A DNA stretch of 64,000 nucleotides from Chondrosia reniformis (Eukaryota > Porifera > Demospongiae > Chondrillida > Chondrillidae). Shown piece by piece: positions 1 through 13,573 of this stretch. A program made the position numbers and the translations under genes. The stretch's first letter is position 1; every line of letters begins with the position of its first letter. The notes beneath the pieces were generated by a model. That model had not been told where the DNA came from. It worked only from the letters and a program-made list of their open reading frames with translations, and did no database searches. The stretch lies in assembly GCA_947172415.1 (NCBI GenBank), contig OX359195.1, forward strand, positions 8,115,001-8,179,000, written 5' to 3'.

Positions 1-281
1 TTGTACTGTACATACGTATGCATATATAGATATGTACAGTATGTATATTAAAGTACAAAGTTTCAATTAGTAAGGTGTACGTATGTTGAACTTGTCTATC
101 TCTGAGATCATATTGACATAATAAGCTTGACCAATACCTTACTACGTACGTAATTGTGGAAATCATGTTAAAGGACTTCCATTTTTATATACAGTTGCAC
201 TGTCAAGCCATTAACAGGCATACAGTACTTAGGTAGTACTTAGGGACATGTTGAGTAGTTAAGCAACCACTGGATTCGTAC

Positions 282-1690
282 CTCAAAGTTTGGACACTTC
301 ATTTTGCTGCCATACTGAGAGCACTCCCTCCAAATTGGCTTGACCCTCTCAACAGTGGCCAGGACATGTTCCAGTTCAGCTGTTGCATCTGGTACACTTG
401 CCTTACAAGCACTGCTGTCTCGGGTGTGAGAACTGGTCAAGAAGAAACATAAAGAAAGAGTAGACATGGAATTATGGACAGATAAAATGGCAGACTGTCT
501 GCTCACGTCTTAATAATTCTTGTAGATTTCCTCGAGAGGTTGGATGCCCTCTTGGGAACCCACTTTGAATCACTTGGCAAGTGATCGGTGCTGTCACTCT
601 GCGTTCGCTTTATTGGCAATTGTGAGGAGACGTCACTTGGTGACCATGAAGATGTTGCAGCCCTTAAAGAATATGTCTTCTGTAAAGATGAATAATGCAT
701 CCTATCAACCACTTAACTCTAGCTATGGCACATTAAATAAAGGACTACCTAAGTAATACTTACAGCTACTGGAGCTTTCTTCTCAAGTATTGCATCATCT
801 TTTCTAAATGTTGCATCACCCTCCTTATCTGAAGAGACCCTATCAAAATTAACCTCTGGTGGCCTCTCTACATCTACTGCTTCTGTTTCTGATTCCATTT
901 CATCACCAACTGTACCTTCAATTCCATCATCATTATCATGTCCCATTCCATCATCATTCTCATGTCCCATTCCATCATCATTCTCAGATACCTTTCCATC
1001 ATCATTCTCAGATACCTTTCCATCATCATTCTCAGATACCTTTCCATCATCATTCTCAGATACCTTTCCATCATCATTCTCAGATACCTTTCCATCACAG
1101 ATTCCAACTTGATCACTGGTCTCCTTGCAGCCACAGGCAACATGTCGCGCAAAGGCTCTCTGAGTGGAGTACTTTGCTGAACACTTCTCACATTTATAAG
1201 GATACCGATCCTATTAAAAACAAACAACTTTACTACCACAAGCCTCATATTAAAACCTTCCAATAGAAGCTTACAACACACAGTAAACATATAATTTGTG
1301 TCTCTCCAGTTAACTGAACAGATATCTAACACTTTATATAATTACAGTGCTCATGCGCTTACCCAGCTACATCTAACGAAATGGTAGATAATTCCGACGC
1401 GCGTTTTACAATGACGTTTACAAGTAGAGTAATTTGGACATTGAATAGGCAATTTTGATTTTTCTTGTTTTTTCCACTTTGGCATCATTTCTTCGATAAC
1501 CCTCTACACACAAAAATTAATAAAAGAAAAAGATAAAAAAAGGTCATTCGGTAATAAATAACACAATTATCGAAAATCAACTCCACCGTTAGGAAAGGTA
1601 AAGTTGAATTAAAGTTGTCTGACCAGTACAAACCTTCAGATGATCTGGTATAATCGGATTTGGAACCTTTTTTCTCTCTTTCTTCTCCAT
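282..1690 (-). CDS. ZNF512-like C2H2/C2HC zinc-finger protein, 5' part (runs off left edge)
   Basis: Five exons join in phase: 1634-1690, 1363-1503, 764-1210, 507-679, 282-432; the gene continues left of the window. The start ATG at 1690 opens MEKKERKKVPNPIIPDHLK. Exon 2 carries a first finger (CPNYSTCKRHCKTRVGIIYH, then RC) and exon 3 a second one (YKCEKCSAKYSTQRAFARH, then CGC). This pairing of a C2HC-like finger with a C2H2 finger, and the KMKCPNFE segment closing exon 5, resembles the ZNF512/ZNF512B family, which are nuclear DNA-binding proteins. Exon 3 also encodes an acidic octapeptide repeat (separate entry). Exon 4 has a basic RKSTRIIKT stretch. The family call rests on finger spacing only; a GTF3C2-type or other zinc-finger protein is possible. 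That it is a real multi-exon gene is more certain than its name. Confidence 0.65.
924..1091 (-). repeat. Coding 24-bp tandem repeat, 7 copies
   Basis: Seven 24-bp units lie inside exon 3 of the zinc-finger gene. In frame they encode five copies of KVSENDDG followed by MGHENDDG and MGHDNDDG. The unit length is a multiple of three, so copy-number change keeps the frame and only lengthens or shortens an acidic linker after the second finger. Confidence 0.9.
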
Positions 1691-2288
1691 CTTCCGTCAA
1701 GGAAAAATGGCGACCGCAAACAATTTATCGAATTGTCACAAAAATGGCGGCTAATTCCAACCCCCACCCACGTGACGTATATACTCTGTAGTATGTTTCA
1801 GTAAGTTCTAACGCGACAGTTTTATCATGCTATGGTTACCAACCACACGACTGACATGAACCAGAAATAAATGCATCAATTCATATAATACATAACATAA
1901 AGGTAAGTATTTAAAAAGAGGCTGTACAAAAACCTGAATGACCATACCATAATATAAATGAGTGAAGGTTAATGTGATTTATACAATAATTACAGTAATT
2001 ATAACAATACAAATTAACAATGTAATATACAGAAAACCTATGTCTGTGGAAAGTCTTGCAAAAAAGTGTTTGGAAAAACATTTCAATCGAAAGCTTTACA
2101 ATAATTTCACATTCAAATCATCAAATTAAATTGGTTGAAGCGATATGATGGCCTCATATGTACATGTATTTACTTACAAAAGCCAAAAGTGAACTAAAAG
2201 CTAAAATGCATGCTGCCCTATGTTATACCTCTGTATAGATAGGTAATGGTATCGGCTATGTAACAAAGGTGATATAAAGAATTGTATT
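1691..2288. promoter_or_regulatory. Promoter of the zinc-finger gene and 3' flank of Pumilio
   Basis: Just upstream of the zinc-finger start, read on the + strand, are AAAAATGGCGACC (about 1706) and AAAAATGGCGGC (about 1740), matching the YY1 AANATGGCGGC core, then CCACGTGACGTA (about 1769), an E-box merged with a CRE-like half. The rest (about 1800-2288) is AT-rich and must contain the Pumilio 3' UTR; no other gene is visible there. Confidence 0.5.
2157..2164 (-). promoter_or_regulatory. Pumilio response element in the Pumilio 3' flank
   Basis: On the minus strand the sequence reads TGTACATA, a match to the UGUANAUA element bound by PUF proteins, 125 nt beyond the Pumilio stop codon. If it lies in the 3' UTR, the protein could bind its own mRNA. 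Confidence 0.45.
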
Positions 2289-5200
2289 TCAGCAGATGCG
2301 CTGAGGTTGGGAGATCACCAGAAAGCTTGTTGGATCTGCAGCTTTAGTGTTATACTTCTCCAATTTGGCTAGTATGTGTTTTCCATAAGTGTACTTTCGC
2401 AGAGTCGCCACATATGGACGTATCTTGTACATCAACACCTTCCTCTGACTTGGTTCTGCCATATCAATCATCTTTTGCACAACATAATTGGCATACTGGT
2501 CCTTCATCATTGTGTACAGTGCACTACACAACAACAGAATGCAATGGACTACCATATACTTGACTTATAAGGACTATTTATTGGCAAAGGCCTAGCAGCT
2601 AATAGTGGCTAGCCAATCTTAGCCAATTGTTAGGAGGAGGTGCTGCCAGCCTGAATGAAAGGTGGCCATTTGGCAGTACCTTCCTGATGACAGGGCAGTT
2701 CAGTTGGGGTGGCAGCTGCACTGCATTCAGACCACACACTGTACAGCTATTCAGGGAATGTTACAATGGCAAGCTCTTTGTTGCAGCTGCAAAACACCCT
2801 CACAGAGTGCGACTATTCTCAGTCATTAAGTACAGGTGCACACTGAATTAAGTGCATACAAATTTGAAAACCTTTACAGCTATAATTGAATATTATAACA
2901 GTTGTTGTAGAACTAATCAATTACTTTGAAATTCAAGTTAAGCAGTTATATACATACCATTCTATAATAGCTAAAGATGAGTTTAAAATTGAAACAATAA
3001 TTTGCAATTAAAACATATGCCAGATAATCTTATACAATTTGTCTCTCAGCAGAAATCAGAACATTCAGATTTGATAGGAGCTAGCAGTTCCCAACTTTGA
3101 GTTTCAAATAACTAGTTTGTGTTGACTGAGGGTGCATCTTACTAGAAGTCACTATGACTGGTAAGGCAGGTAGCATTCTTCATACTATTGACCTCATTAA
3201 CACTGTATGGTGTGCTAATCACAGGGTAGCCATATCCACTCAAGACAGTTCTTACTTAATTGCCCCAGACCAATACTAAAGTACATTAATATCCTACTAT
3301 GGTCAGTCTAATAGTTAATGAGGAAAACCCTACTATCAATTACCAATACAACTTTCCTAAACAATATAGGAAGTTTAGTATATTCTTGAAAATTCTCTTT
3401 AATCTGCCAGTACACAAATTGATTGTCTGATTTGCACCAAATGACAGGTGTGGTTTGTGTGTACTGAACTGGTGCAGTGTGAATGGCTTTGCCATATAGC
3501 AAAAAGGGCTTCTATGATTTCTAAGAAGCCTTCATGAGGATCACCACAACAATTCCCCTTGTGACAGGAACTAAGGTCACTAATGAATAATATCTTGTGT
3601 CAGAGATGTTTAAGAGACTGGTCTTTGATCCTTTAACAGGAAGGTAATGCTGGCAGCTGCTAACAAGCAAACACTGTATGCTCCAGTGACAGATCAATAG
3701 CCATATCCTCTCAACCACTTAAGTACTACCAACTAGACTCTAATTAAAAATTTGAATCAAATTTGAACTCCTTTAATGGAATTATGAGGTTAAATTCCTT
3801 TGTAAAACAGCTTCAAGATATTCTATTTCTAATGTTTATCTCCATTAGCTAAACAAAAGTGGTGCAGGGTTTCTTTCAGAGGGGGCATTTGCCTTCTTTT
3901 CTATTATCATCATTTTGCCCTCCCTTGCTAAATACTCTGAAAGAAACACTGTCCAGGTGGATTACAGATTTGACTACTTCTCATGTACATTCTGGGTTCT
4001 CTGAAGAGAGTGCACCTTCAGACAGAACACCAGCAGGTAAGCAAATGTGTGCAATCCACTTCACTCACTCTTCTTGACAGCCACAGATCTCATCAATCAA
4101 AAGAGCTCTCTCCTGTCTTGAAGCATGGCTTATACACTTTTCAATGACATTACTACACATATAAAAAAGAATACACAATTATAGTGACAATGAGGCAAAA
4201 GACTGCTATTATATTGGTGATAGTGAAAGGTCAACATGGAGACACTCTGCCAATTACATACTTCAGTGGCAGCCAGACAAGCTGGGATTGGCAAATAGGT
4301 CAAGTAAACAGAGGTCTCTAGAATACTCACAAATCAATGAATACACTTATTCATCACCTCATATACCAACAACCCTTACAATGCACTACAACACATAAGG
4401 CATACACAGTACAGTTGTACGCATTGAAAGGGAAATGGATCTGTATGTATGTATATGCATGCATCTTGAAGATCAAATCAATACAATGGTGCTACATTAA
4501 GGCACATACATACACCAGAGAATAGGCAGTTGTATTGGGACATAGCCTGTTGCAGCCAAAATGCAGTCCTAAAAGGTTTGTTTACTGACCGAATTAACAT
4601 ATGCTTGTCTCTACATGCAAACTACCCCCAAATTCACTTGTCTAGAGGCAGAGGTACATATGTTCTTCCTTTGGGCAAAGGAAACATAATTAGCTATTGC
4701 TACTAGGGGTTCTTTGATTGCCAACACAAACTACCGACCTAGCAAATTTGTGCTGTGACATCTGAAGGATCTTTCCTTTCAATTCAGCCACAATTCTGCT
4801 CTTATCCTCAGGGCGGCCGTGCTCCAACACGTGCTGAACCACATAATTACCATACTGGTCCTACAGTGCAGCAGATGAGTACATAGTAACACCCTCTCAC
4901 ACTTCACTCATTCAAACTTCACTATCTCATACAGTTACTCTCTCTCTCTCTCTCTCTCTCACACACACTTCACTCATTCAAACTTCACTATCTCATACAG
5001 CTACTCTCTCTCTTTATGCTTGCACTGTTCATTTGACACATTCCCTCAAGGAATGTTAATGCAATTTGTTACACTTGAATTACTGTCACATTCAGTGCAG
5101 TAACTGTAATTCCAAGACCAATGAACGATGCAATGATATGACCACTTGTAACTCAACTGACTCGCAAACTAAATAACAGTAGGAGATGTGCAGAATTACC

Positions 5201-8200
5201 ACTCACCTGAACCAGCCTTTCTGTGGTAGTGTGCAGTTCAGTGAGGATTGGTTCAGTCTGTTCAGCTGTGCAGTGCTCCAGAATGCGTTGAATGACTCTA
5301 CAACCGTATGGGTGGCTAGCCAGGGCATACACCTAGTAGCAGAAGAGGTTGGACTCAGAGTAATGCACACACAATGAGCATGATTAAGAATTCCACAAAG
5401 CCATAAGGGTGTGGCTAAAATGTTTTGTCTCTTTCTGTCAGTCTTGTGTGTGTGTACTTAATAGTTACTGTACTCAATGTTAAGCATTCAATGCCAGTTT
5501 GTGAAAGAAAAGCTTGCAGAAATGAAAGCTGATGACATACGTAGTGTTACTACCAGTAACCAATAATGAATACCCAATAAATTGGTATATTTTCACTTTA
5601 TATTGATGTTATAAAACACATGAATTGTCTAAAGTGTCTGTTTGTATTTCAAGTGCACTTAATGAAACTGGCAGAGGTCTCAATTATAATTACAACACAA
5701 CAACATCTATTAGAATACCATCTGGCAAACCTAAGCCTTCAAAGGGCTTGCAAGGAGAGCAGACAACATAACTAAGGTCACATAGACTGTAAGGCTTCCC
5801 AGCACTCAAGACACTCCTACCATTAACCAACAGAGACCTGCTGTACAACATGTGATTAGCTGATGCATCCACTCTCTACTCACCTGCCCTTTGAAGGCTG
5901 CAATCACAAACTGCAACTTTGGAGGTTCCACGCACTCGATGCACTTCTGGACCACGTGGTTCCCATTCTGGTCTTTGACACACCTCAAGACGTGTCCATC
6001 TAGCTCTCTGATCAAAGTGTGCTACACAAAGAACAAGAACATGACTGGTGACACGAGCCCTCACAACTACATACATACATAACAGCAACCAAAATGGCCG
6101 CCCTCTAGCACTAAATGAAATTCTACTCAATAAAAAATGTCTACCTTCAACATAATATTAAAAAGCTACCTACTAGACCTTCAACATTCAATACATACAT
6201 GCTCTCTTAACTACTCCAAACAGACAACCTACAAATATATCTATTCCACCTGCCAGTACTCACTTGCAGGTCTTTGGGGATGCACTCCAAGGCTTTCTGT
6301 ATGACTCTGCAGCCATACATCTGGAGGGCCAAGGGGAGAACATGGCCGCTGATACGCTCAGCCAGACCAACCTTCTGTTCTTCGGTACCAAATTCAAAAA
6401 ATTTTTGGATAACATAATTCCCAAAGACATCTGTCATTAGGTTCCACGAGGATGGCAATATCTCAGTAAACACTAGCTCCTTCTCTGATGGGGTAGCTCT
6501 CTCCAATTTCTGCTGAATGAAGCGTGACCCATGCTGGTCTTGGGAGAATTCAACAATATGCTTCTCCAAATCACACAACTGGATGTTTGGCTTGCGATTA
6601 TTGCGAAAGTCGTCCAGCAGCTTGCTGCGACCAGAGTCACTCCTGCCCCTGTTCCTCTGCAAAGTGGAGTTGGTGATGGTGCCAGCTGAACTGCTCCGCC
6701 CATACCGAGGGGTGGAGCTTGCAGGGTCCGTCCAGCTGTTGAACCGGTCCCTTCCGATCTGGCTTGGGATGGAGGAGGGCGGATAGCCAGGGGTGACGTG
6801 GTGGGAACTAAAGCCATTAGATCCACCAGTGATGCAGGGGGATCTCAACTCTTCCTGATAAGAAGGATTGGCCAACCTGGGTGTACTCGGGGATTGATTG
6901 GAGAGACTTCGGGTAAAGGCTGGTGGGGGGTTTACGCACCCTTGTTCCCCGGGAGGCAACTTGCTGAGCATCAGACTCTCCTGAAACGGAAGGGAACCTT
7001 GAGAGTCGTGATGAAGGGAGAAGTAGTTGTCGGCCTGAAAGTGTGGATTGGCGAACATCTGCCCAAATGAGTCCAGTCCGACCGCTGGCATGCCGACCAT
7101 AGGCCTCTGAGCGGTTGGGTGGCCCACTGGGAGGAATGGGGGATTTCCTGAGTGATTAACAGTGGGAGTGGTTGGGGCACTGATGGATCCAGAGGGAAAT
7201 GGTCCATTTTTGTCAGCACAATCAAATATTGCATTTCCGTGCTGTGAATGTATTCTATTAAACGGCGGAAAGTGCTGTTGTTGGGAGAAAAAGCTACAAG
7301 GAGGAAATTTCAAAAATGAGAGTTTACAAGCATCTTCCTACCAAAGTGTACAGTACACTTACCTATTCTTCACAGTGTCTGGTGTGAATGGGGTATCAAA
7401 GACATTGTCAGGGTGCCCGTCTTCGCAAGGGAACTGAGCATGCATATCTATGGCTTCTGGAGATGAGCCCCCACTAGATGAGGAGGAGACACTGTGGAAA
7501 GGCTGTTCGCTCAGGAAGGTAGAAGTTGCTGCAGGCTGTCCTCCATTTTGATGACTTCCATTAGAGGATCCAGAGGAGAGCAGTTCAGCACTGATAACAA
7601 CAAGATGAGAAAGTGAAGGACTTGATACAAAACAGTTATGTTCCTCTTACCCATCATCAAAGAACCCTGAGGATTGAAGTGAGGAAGTCCCTCCAATTAG
7701 GGAATCCACCATTTTCTCAGCTTGGTTGCCAACTCCATCCCCCTCAAGATCACTTGGGATGGACTGGGGGCCGGTGACCAGACTGTCGTGGTCACTTTCA
7801 CTGCTTGAACACATTAGGGGCTTTCCCCATATGTTATCCTAAGTTAGAGGGAGAAGTAGCTAAGGTTTAGTGCTGCTTGGCTTGAAAAGTGTTAACACAA
7901 TTTGTGACTGGCACGGGTTAAGGAAGTACTTTACACTTTCAGGAAAATGGCCAGTAAACAGAATATGACTTAGACTAAATTCACTGCATTTTCTTTAATC
8001 AAAGGTTATTCAGTAGACAGAAAATGACTTGAAATTGGCAAAGTAATGAGTGATAAAACAAGCTCTTTCTAACAGATTCTATTGCACCACACCACATCAG
8101 TCAAACTGAGTTTGCACAAGGTGACCCATTGCTTGTAAGCAGAAGAGATACACATCTCTGAGTGAATACAAACTGGCCAACCCTTGTTCCAACACATTTT

Positions 8201-9320
8201 CATAATATTATTACAAGTGTATCAATACAATGACCAGCCTTGACTAGGAGACAAGGCCTTACCTTACCACATTAACAGAGCCGTAACATGGCCTAATGCT
8301 TACAGGCAATATTACTACTGCTTTAATTAGAAGCCCTTCAAATACAACTACTAATCAGAGAAACCAAAATATATTAATACACAAGTGAACCATACAACAC
8401 AGCACACAGCCTGAACAGAGCTCCTTTAAGAATGTACAGTACAGAGAAGTTATTTATCTACAGTACAGAGAAGTTATTTATCTACATATGTATTGTACAA
8501 AGGTTTCTCACAGCAAAGTGTTACTGAAAGTGTTGGCTATAAATTAATTACATCAAACAAGTTCTACGCCTTTGGTGCCTGCTAATTTTGCTAATCCTGC
8601 AAATAATTTGGCATTTCTAATCTTTACTGTACACCAGCTGAACTTGTGGTTGTCATGGTAACAAAGGCACAATGGTAAGGAGACTAAAGGCTCACTAATG
8701 TGGCTTCCTCTAATTACATCACAACCCTATTATCTGCGATAACAGTAGCTGCACACATCTGTTCCTATCACAATTATGACCCAGTAGTTCGCCCCAATAA
8801 TGATGGATGGTTATTTTAGGCAAAAACTGTAATATATACTTTAGCACGTGTGCGTAGGACGAACCTAGATAGCGGCGAAAAAAGCGGCAAAACGCCACAA
8901 GACATCTACAAATCCTCGCAATACACACTAAACAAAAGCCTTTTCTGACGCACCCAAAAAAGGTAACGTTAAAAGACTCAATAGCTGTCTTACCTTGGCC
9001 TGCGATCCGCCATTCAGAGTAAGATGTCCTAGTTTGCTCTGTAGAGCCACCAAAGGGCCTTCCTCCTGTAAATAAGGATGCATATTAACAAACAGACCGT
9101 TTGAATCTATTACTAAACTCTACTGAAGCTTTAATAAGCCACAGATTCGCAGATCATATATACAATTATACTCTAACCACAACCCGACCTGTAAGACATT
9201 AACCAAGTTTAGTTTCTTCTTATAGTTTACATGTCACGTAACCCTTAATGGCTATACACAGTAGTTTGATACAACCTGCCTTACTTGATAACTGGGCGCT
9301 CCCGATTTGCTGATTGGCAT
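2289..9320 (-). CDS. PUM: Pumilio-family RNA-binding protein
   Basis: Ten coding exons join in frame to 752 aa: 9285-9320, 8994-9065, 7651-7838, 7363-7590, 6264-7293, 5884-6021, 5207-5332, 4739-4860, 4069-4152, 2289-2523. Residues 1-400 are a low-complexity Ser/Gly/Pro/Asn-rich region. Residues about 400-740 are the Pumilio homology domain. Its eight base-reading segments are SRFIQ, NYVIQ, CRVIQ, NHVVQ, CRVIQ, NYVVQ, SNVIE and NYVVQ, the same recognition code as human PUM1/2, so the RNA target should be UGUANAUA. Family role: cytoplasmic repression and decay of target mRNAs through 3' UTR binding and CCR4-NOT recruitment. The start is [12 protein letters not shown], in a second exon behind a non-coding first exon. 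The repeat 7-8 linker is shorter than in human proteins (GCQEED). Human PUM1/2 are over 1000 aa, so the N-terminal part is short here. Confidence 0.95.
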
Positions 9321-9760
9321 GTTGAAAGTATCTGTTTAAATACTTCAGTGATTAATCATTTACACAAGAAAAGCTAACCCACTGTAAAGGAATAGAATAG
9401 GTAAGATATCAAAACATTGTCGCCTACAGGTACTGTAGAGGAGATGGAGGTTTTGTATAACAAAACTAGATTGTAACGTAGTCTGCATCAAATAGCTGCT
9501 ACAATCGGTTGATAATACCAGACATCCACTAAATAAACTGTATACTTTCGTTTATCGATTTCAAATATCAAAATACTTACCTCGCTAGCTCTTTAGAACG
9601 CAAATCAACCCAAAGATGCGTCGTGCTTTCCCTTTTTAATCTTATTCAAGATATATCTTCAAGGAAGCGTGCTAGTCGATTATAAAACTACAGAAGATAA
9701 TGATATTCATTACTGTTGTTTGGGGCCACAAAAAAAGGGAAAGGTCAGGCTCGGCCAAAA
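9321..9760 (-). promoter_or_regulatory. Pumilio 5' UTR exon and promoter region
   Basis: On the minus strand an acceptor at about 9332 precedes the start-codon exon, and a good donor (GAG followed by GTAAGTA) closes a non-coding exon at 9581, so transcription probably begins between about 9600 and 9770. A GGCCAAAATGGGCGGG block (about 9754) is the most promoter-like sequence there. The exact start site is not determinable. Confidence 0.45.
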
Positions 9761-10255
9761 TGGGCGGGATTATTCTCTCGAGACAGCTGCTGCTTGATTG
9801 AATCAAGAGCATCACGCCACCCGTCTAGTATTCAATGTGTGAACGCCGTGCCCGAGCATGTGTATATATTCCACCGTCTTAATATGCTTCAGACGGTCCC
9901 CCTTTTCTAGAACTGTGCAATTTCAACTAATACAGTGGTTATTGCATTTTGATTAAAAGACAATACAAAGATGCACTTGTAATGGGGAAATATGGTTTTT
10001 AGTTAATGTTTACATTAATTGTTTGAAAGTGTTAATGAACATGTATCTTGAGAAGATAATATGGAGCCTCCTGAACCACACCATTTGGCTCCTGTGTGCC
10101 AACATCGCTTGCTGCAGAATACACAAAGTTTATATGCATATAATATCTAGTATACAAAGAAGAATATGTAATTAACAAAAGCAATGGTCTCACCTACACA
10201 TGATGTATGTCCTATGACTAATTATTTTACAGTTCCTCTATACTTTTGTAGCTAC

Positions 10256-10660
10256 GATACTGTCTCCCTCTCTCTCTCACTCTCTCTCCTCATCTCCCTT
10301 ATCTCCCCTCTCTCCTCATCTCCCTCATTTCCTTCTCTCTCTCCCCTCTCTCCTCATCTCCCCCCTCTCTCCTCATCTCCCTCATTTCCTTCTCTCTCTC
10401 CCCTCTCTCCTCATCTCCCCCCTCTCTCCTCATCTCCCCCCTCTCTCCTCATCTCCCCCTCTCTCCTCATCTCCCCCTCTCTCCTCATCTCCCCCTCTCT
10501 CCTCATCTCCCCCCTCTCTCCTCATCTCCCCCTCTCTCCTCATCTCTCCCCTCTCTCCTCATCTCCCCCTCTCTCCTCATCTCCCCCTCTCTCCTCATCT
10601 CCCCCTCTCTCCTCATCTCCCCCTCTCTCCTCATCTCCCCCTCTCTCATCTCCCTGTCCC
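10256..10660. repeat. CT-rich minisatellite
   Basis: Imperfect tandem array of an 18-20 bp pyrimidine unit (about CTCTCTCCTCATCTCCCC) with some CTC microsatellite at its left end. It creates an apparent Ser/Pro/Leu-only reading frame that is not a gene. Confidence 0.9.
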
Positions 10661-13570
10661 TCTTATCCACTGCAAGGTGAGTCTACCACAACAGAAGGAA
10701 CAGTTAGTAATATTTATTTGAGCAAATCAGTTCTTTGCCCTTATCACTGAATGAACATATCAACAGATACCAAGAAATACATTACTCCATTACATTTGAA
10801 TATCTGATCTTTATTAAGTCAAGCCTAAAGACAGATGGCAGTGGAGTGCACAGACCACTTAAATTTTAGCCAATCAGAAGCTCTCATGTCAGAGTACTAC
10901 ATTACTAGTTACTGGTTGATACTGAATGCCACAAACAAAGGGAAAACACATTAAAACAAGACCCTTATAGACAAGACTGTGAGGTCTGATTATTAACTTA
11001 TTGCCATAGGACCATGATGTGACTGACTCTTAGAGGACATTTAGCTCACTTAGCTTGTGGTTAGGTGCTAATGCTGTCACTTTAAAACACAAGTATTATA
11101 ATATATCCTTGCCTCCTATCTCTCAATATACAAAACAAACCTTCCTCCACTGATGTTCAGAAAACATGGACAGATAACTATGTAGATTAAATGAAACACA
11201 CTTTGGAAAAAAAGGGGAATCTATTACTCTTTTCTGATGATTCTTAAGATTCTTTGATATTTCTGATTCAGCTATTAAGTGATGAAATAGAAACTAAATT
11301 CCATTTAGAACACTTAAGGTGCTAAACCATACAATAATAAGGACCTACCCTACCTAACTAAACATGTATTATCACTATCTGCTAAATGGACATTTGCTGT
11401 GTCTTGCCACACACTAAAGCTGTATGTAGACATTGATACTGATTAAATTAAGCCAATATAAATATATGGTCAGTGTACCACAACTCACATAAATGTGGAC
11501 ATAATTGCTCAATCCTGCTGTTACGATATACCTAAATGCGCAAAATATTAAAATTGGAATGTTAACACAGAACCCATGAATTTCATTAATTTATATATAC
11601 ACATTAATCTATGTAATACATATTCCTCTTGTACTACTGGAAAAAGATCTATTTTTATTATTGTCATCAATTAAACTACAAACTATCTGTATTACAGATC
11701 ATAGATAATTAGAGAATACAGTTGTAGTCTATAATCGCACCATCAGTCCTACACCCTAGTGAGTACTACAGAACAAGAGTATGCAAATCAGTGATTGCTA
11801 TAGGAAGTGTATATCAATATACATAAGTGGCTAAATAGACACTCCAACCCAGGCAGGACTGTCCTGGTGAAGACCATTTAATGTGAAGGGCACACAAAAC
11901 CACAAGTATTTAACTTGAAATGCAAGGCAACAAGAATTCACAAAAGATCAAGAAGACAAAGCTCTCACTAGGGTTAGATTCCTATAGGTCTTTTACTCTT
12001 AAGTAGATGCAGCATGCAAGAAAATGGTTTATTGATTTTTCATAGACTACTAAATTGAAGGCAGACATCCAAACTGACAAGTGTACCATACGGATAAGCC
12101 CTAAGATAGTCCCAACTCTCTCTAATCTTAATAGACTAGGGGAGGTGAGCACTGGTTGGCATCATAGCATGACTTCATCCCACCAACCTAGATAAGGTGC
12201 AGATCACTTGGTTGGCTTTTAGCTGATTTTGCAAAGGAAATTATACTACTTTCCACACCTTTGTACAAAGCTATCTGCAAGTAAAGTACCATATTTCTGC
12301 TTACTCTATTACAAAGCACTCTGAAATGGTATCGACATGGCATGCATGCAATTATAAAAAATATAATCCATTTCATTCCAAACAAGTCATTTTATATAGT
12401 TATGTCAGATTTGTAATTCGTGTGGTAGTATGTTACTGGACATGGTTGGCATAGAAGTGGCTGAAGGCATGATTGATTGTGAGCTGGTCTTGTAGGTACA
12501 TCGTCTTAAGTTGGAGCAATGTACTTGTGAGCGATTATGTAACCACCTACATTTGCAAGTCCCTTCTACAAGATGGCTAGTGGGAAGAGAAACAGGAGTT
12601 GAATACACACGAACAACATTTTAGGTACCTTCCATTTTGATAACAGCTCAGCAAAAACACAAACACTGATCATAACATCATAATTTACTTTGGAATGGAA
12701 TCATTTTATGACCTGTTATTATGAATATTCCAGTCATAGACATGTAATGAATATACTCATCTTCAGCTACCTATGATACACTTAAACTCACTTAATAAGA
12801 CATTTATGACTATTTTAGGAAAACAATGGCTCTCTAATGTAGGGAGGCACCCATCTCTTCCCTAACTGTTATTACTATTAGATTGGCCCCGCTCTGTCTA
12901 ATGTGTTCCAAAGCCATCGGATGCAACCATTAAAACTGTCACTGAAAAGGGCATTGTCTAATAATCACTATCTTGACAGAGGACTTCTCCTAAGTGTACT
13001 ACTAATTAATGCTCCCTCCATCTTCCTGGGAGGACTTAGCTCTATAGTGTCCCAACCCAGCCAGGACAGTGGTGCTGGTGCCACGCCCACTAAACTGTCC
13101 AACCTAATGCACCAGAAACAGCTTAGTCAGCGGAAAAAAGGAAAAAAGTTGGTTCGAAACTATATTCCAATCCAAACCTCTATATGTTTTCCCTTATATA
13201 AAAAGTCTATTCTATGCTTGTATAGTTCCTTAGCTGTGGCACACGCATGTCAACCATATCTACAGGTTGGAATATGTGATGTCAGCTATCTGGATGCATC
13301 CTGGAGGGGAGATCTGCTAGAGACCAAGACATCCCTCATACTGAAGAATGCAGCATAGCAACACACTGTAAACAAAAAACATTGTCATCATCAAATTCCA
13401 CAGATTATTCAACTCCTTAGCAACCTATTGGCCTCCCTAGCAACCAAACAGCCACCACAAGTTCCTACTTATAGGATTGACAAAAGGCTTCAGAACCCAC
13501 AGAGGATTACAAGGTACATAGTTGGAGGCCATAGAAATGATTTCAAGATACAGTCACAGGATGGGAACCA
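10661..13570. other. No confident gene; two ambiguous open stretches
   Basis: About 2.9 kb of AT-rich sequence between the Pumilio promoter and PIGL. Two stretches look more protein-like than the rest but could not be joined into a gene. At about 12410-12610 the + strand opens after a plausible acceptor with CNSCGSMLLDMVGIEVAEG, while the minus strand is also open. At 12903-13358 (+) one frame contains GGLSSIVSQPSQDSGAGAT followed by a Lys/Gln-rich stretch, and ends just after LLETKTSLILKNAA. No family was recognised and no start was found. A missing last exon of PIGL could also lie here. Confidence 0.3.
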
Positions 13571-13573
13571 ATG

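Noticed and set aside
10184-10750. Ser/Pro/Leu-rich 188-codon frame
   Set aside because: Pure CT-rich minisatellite; no conserved residues outside the repeat.
13140-13165. GGTTCGAAAC resembling a tRNA B box
   Set aside because: No A box or pairing arms at tRNA distances; no cloverleaf can be drawn.
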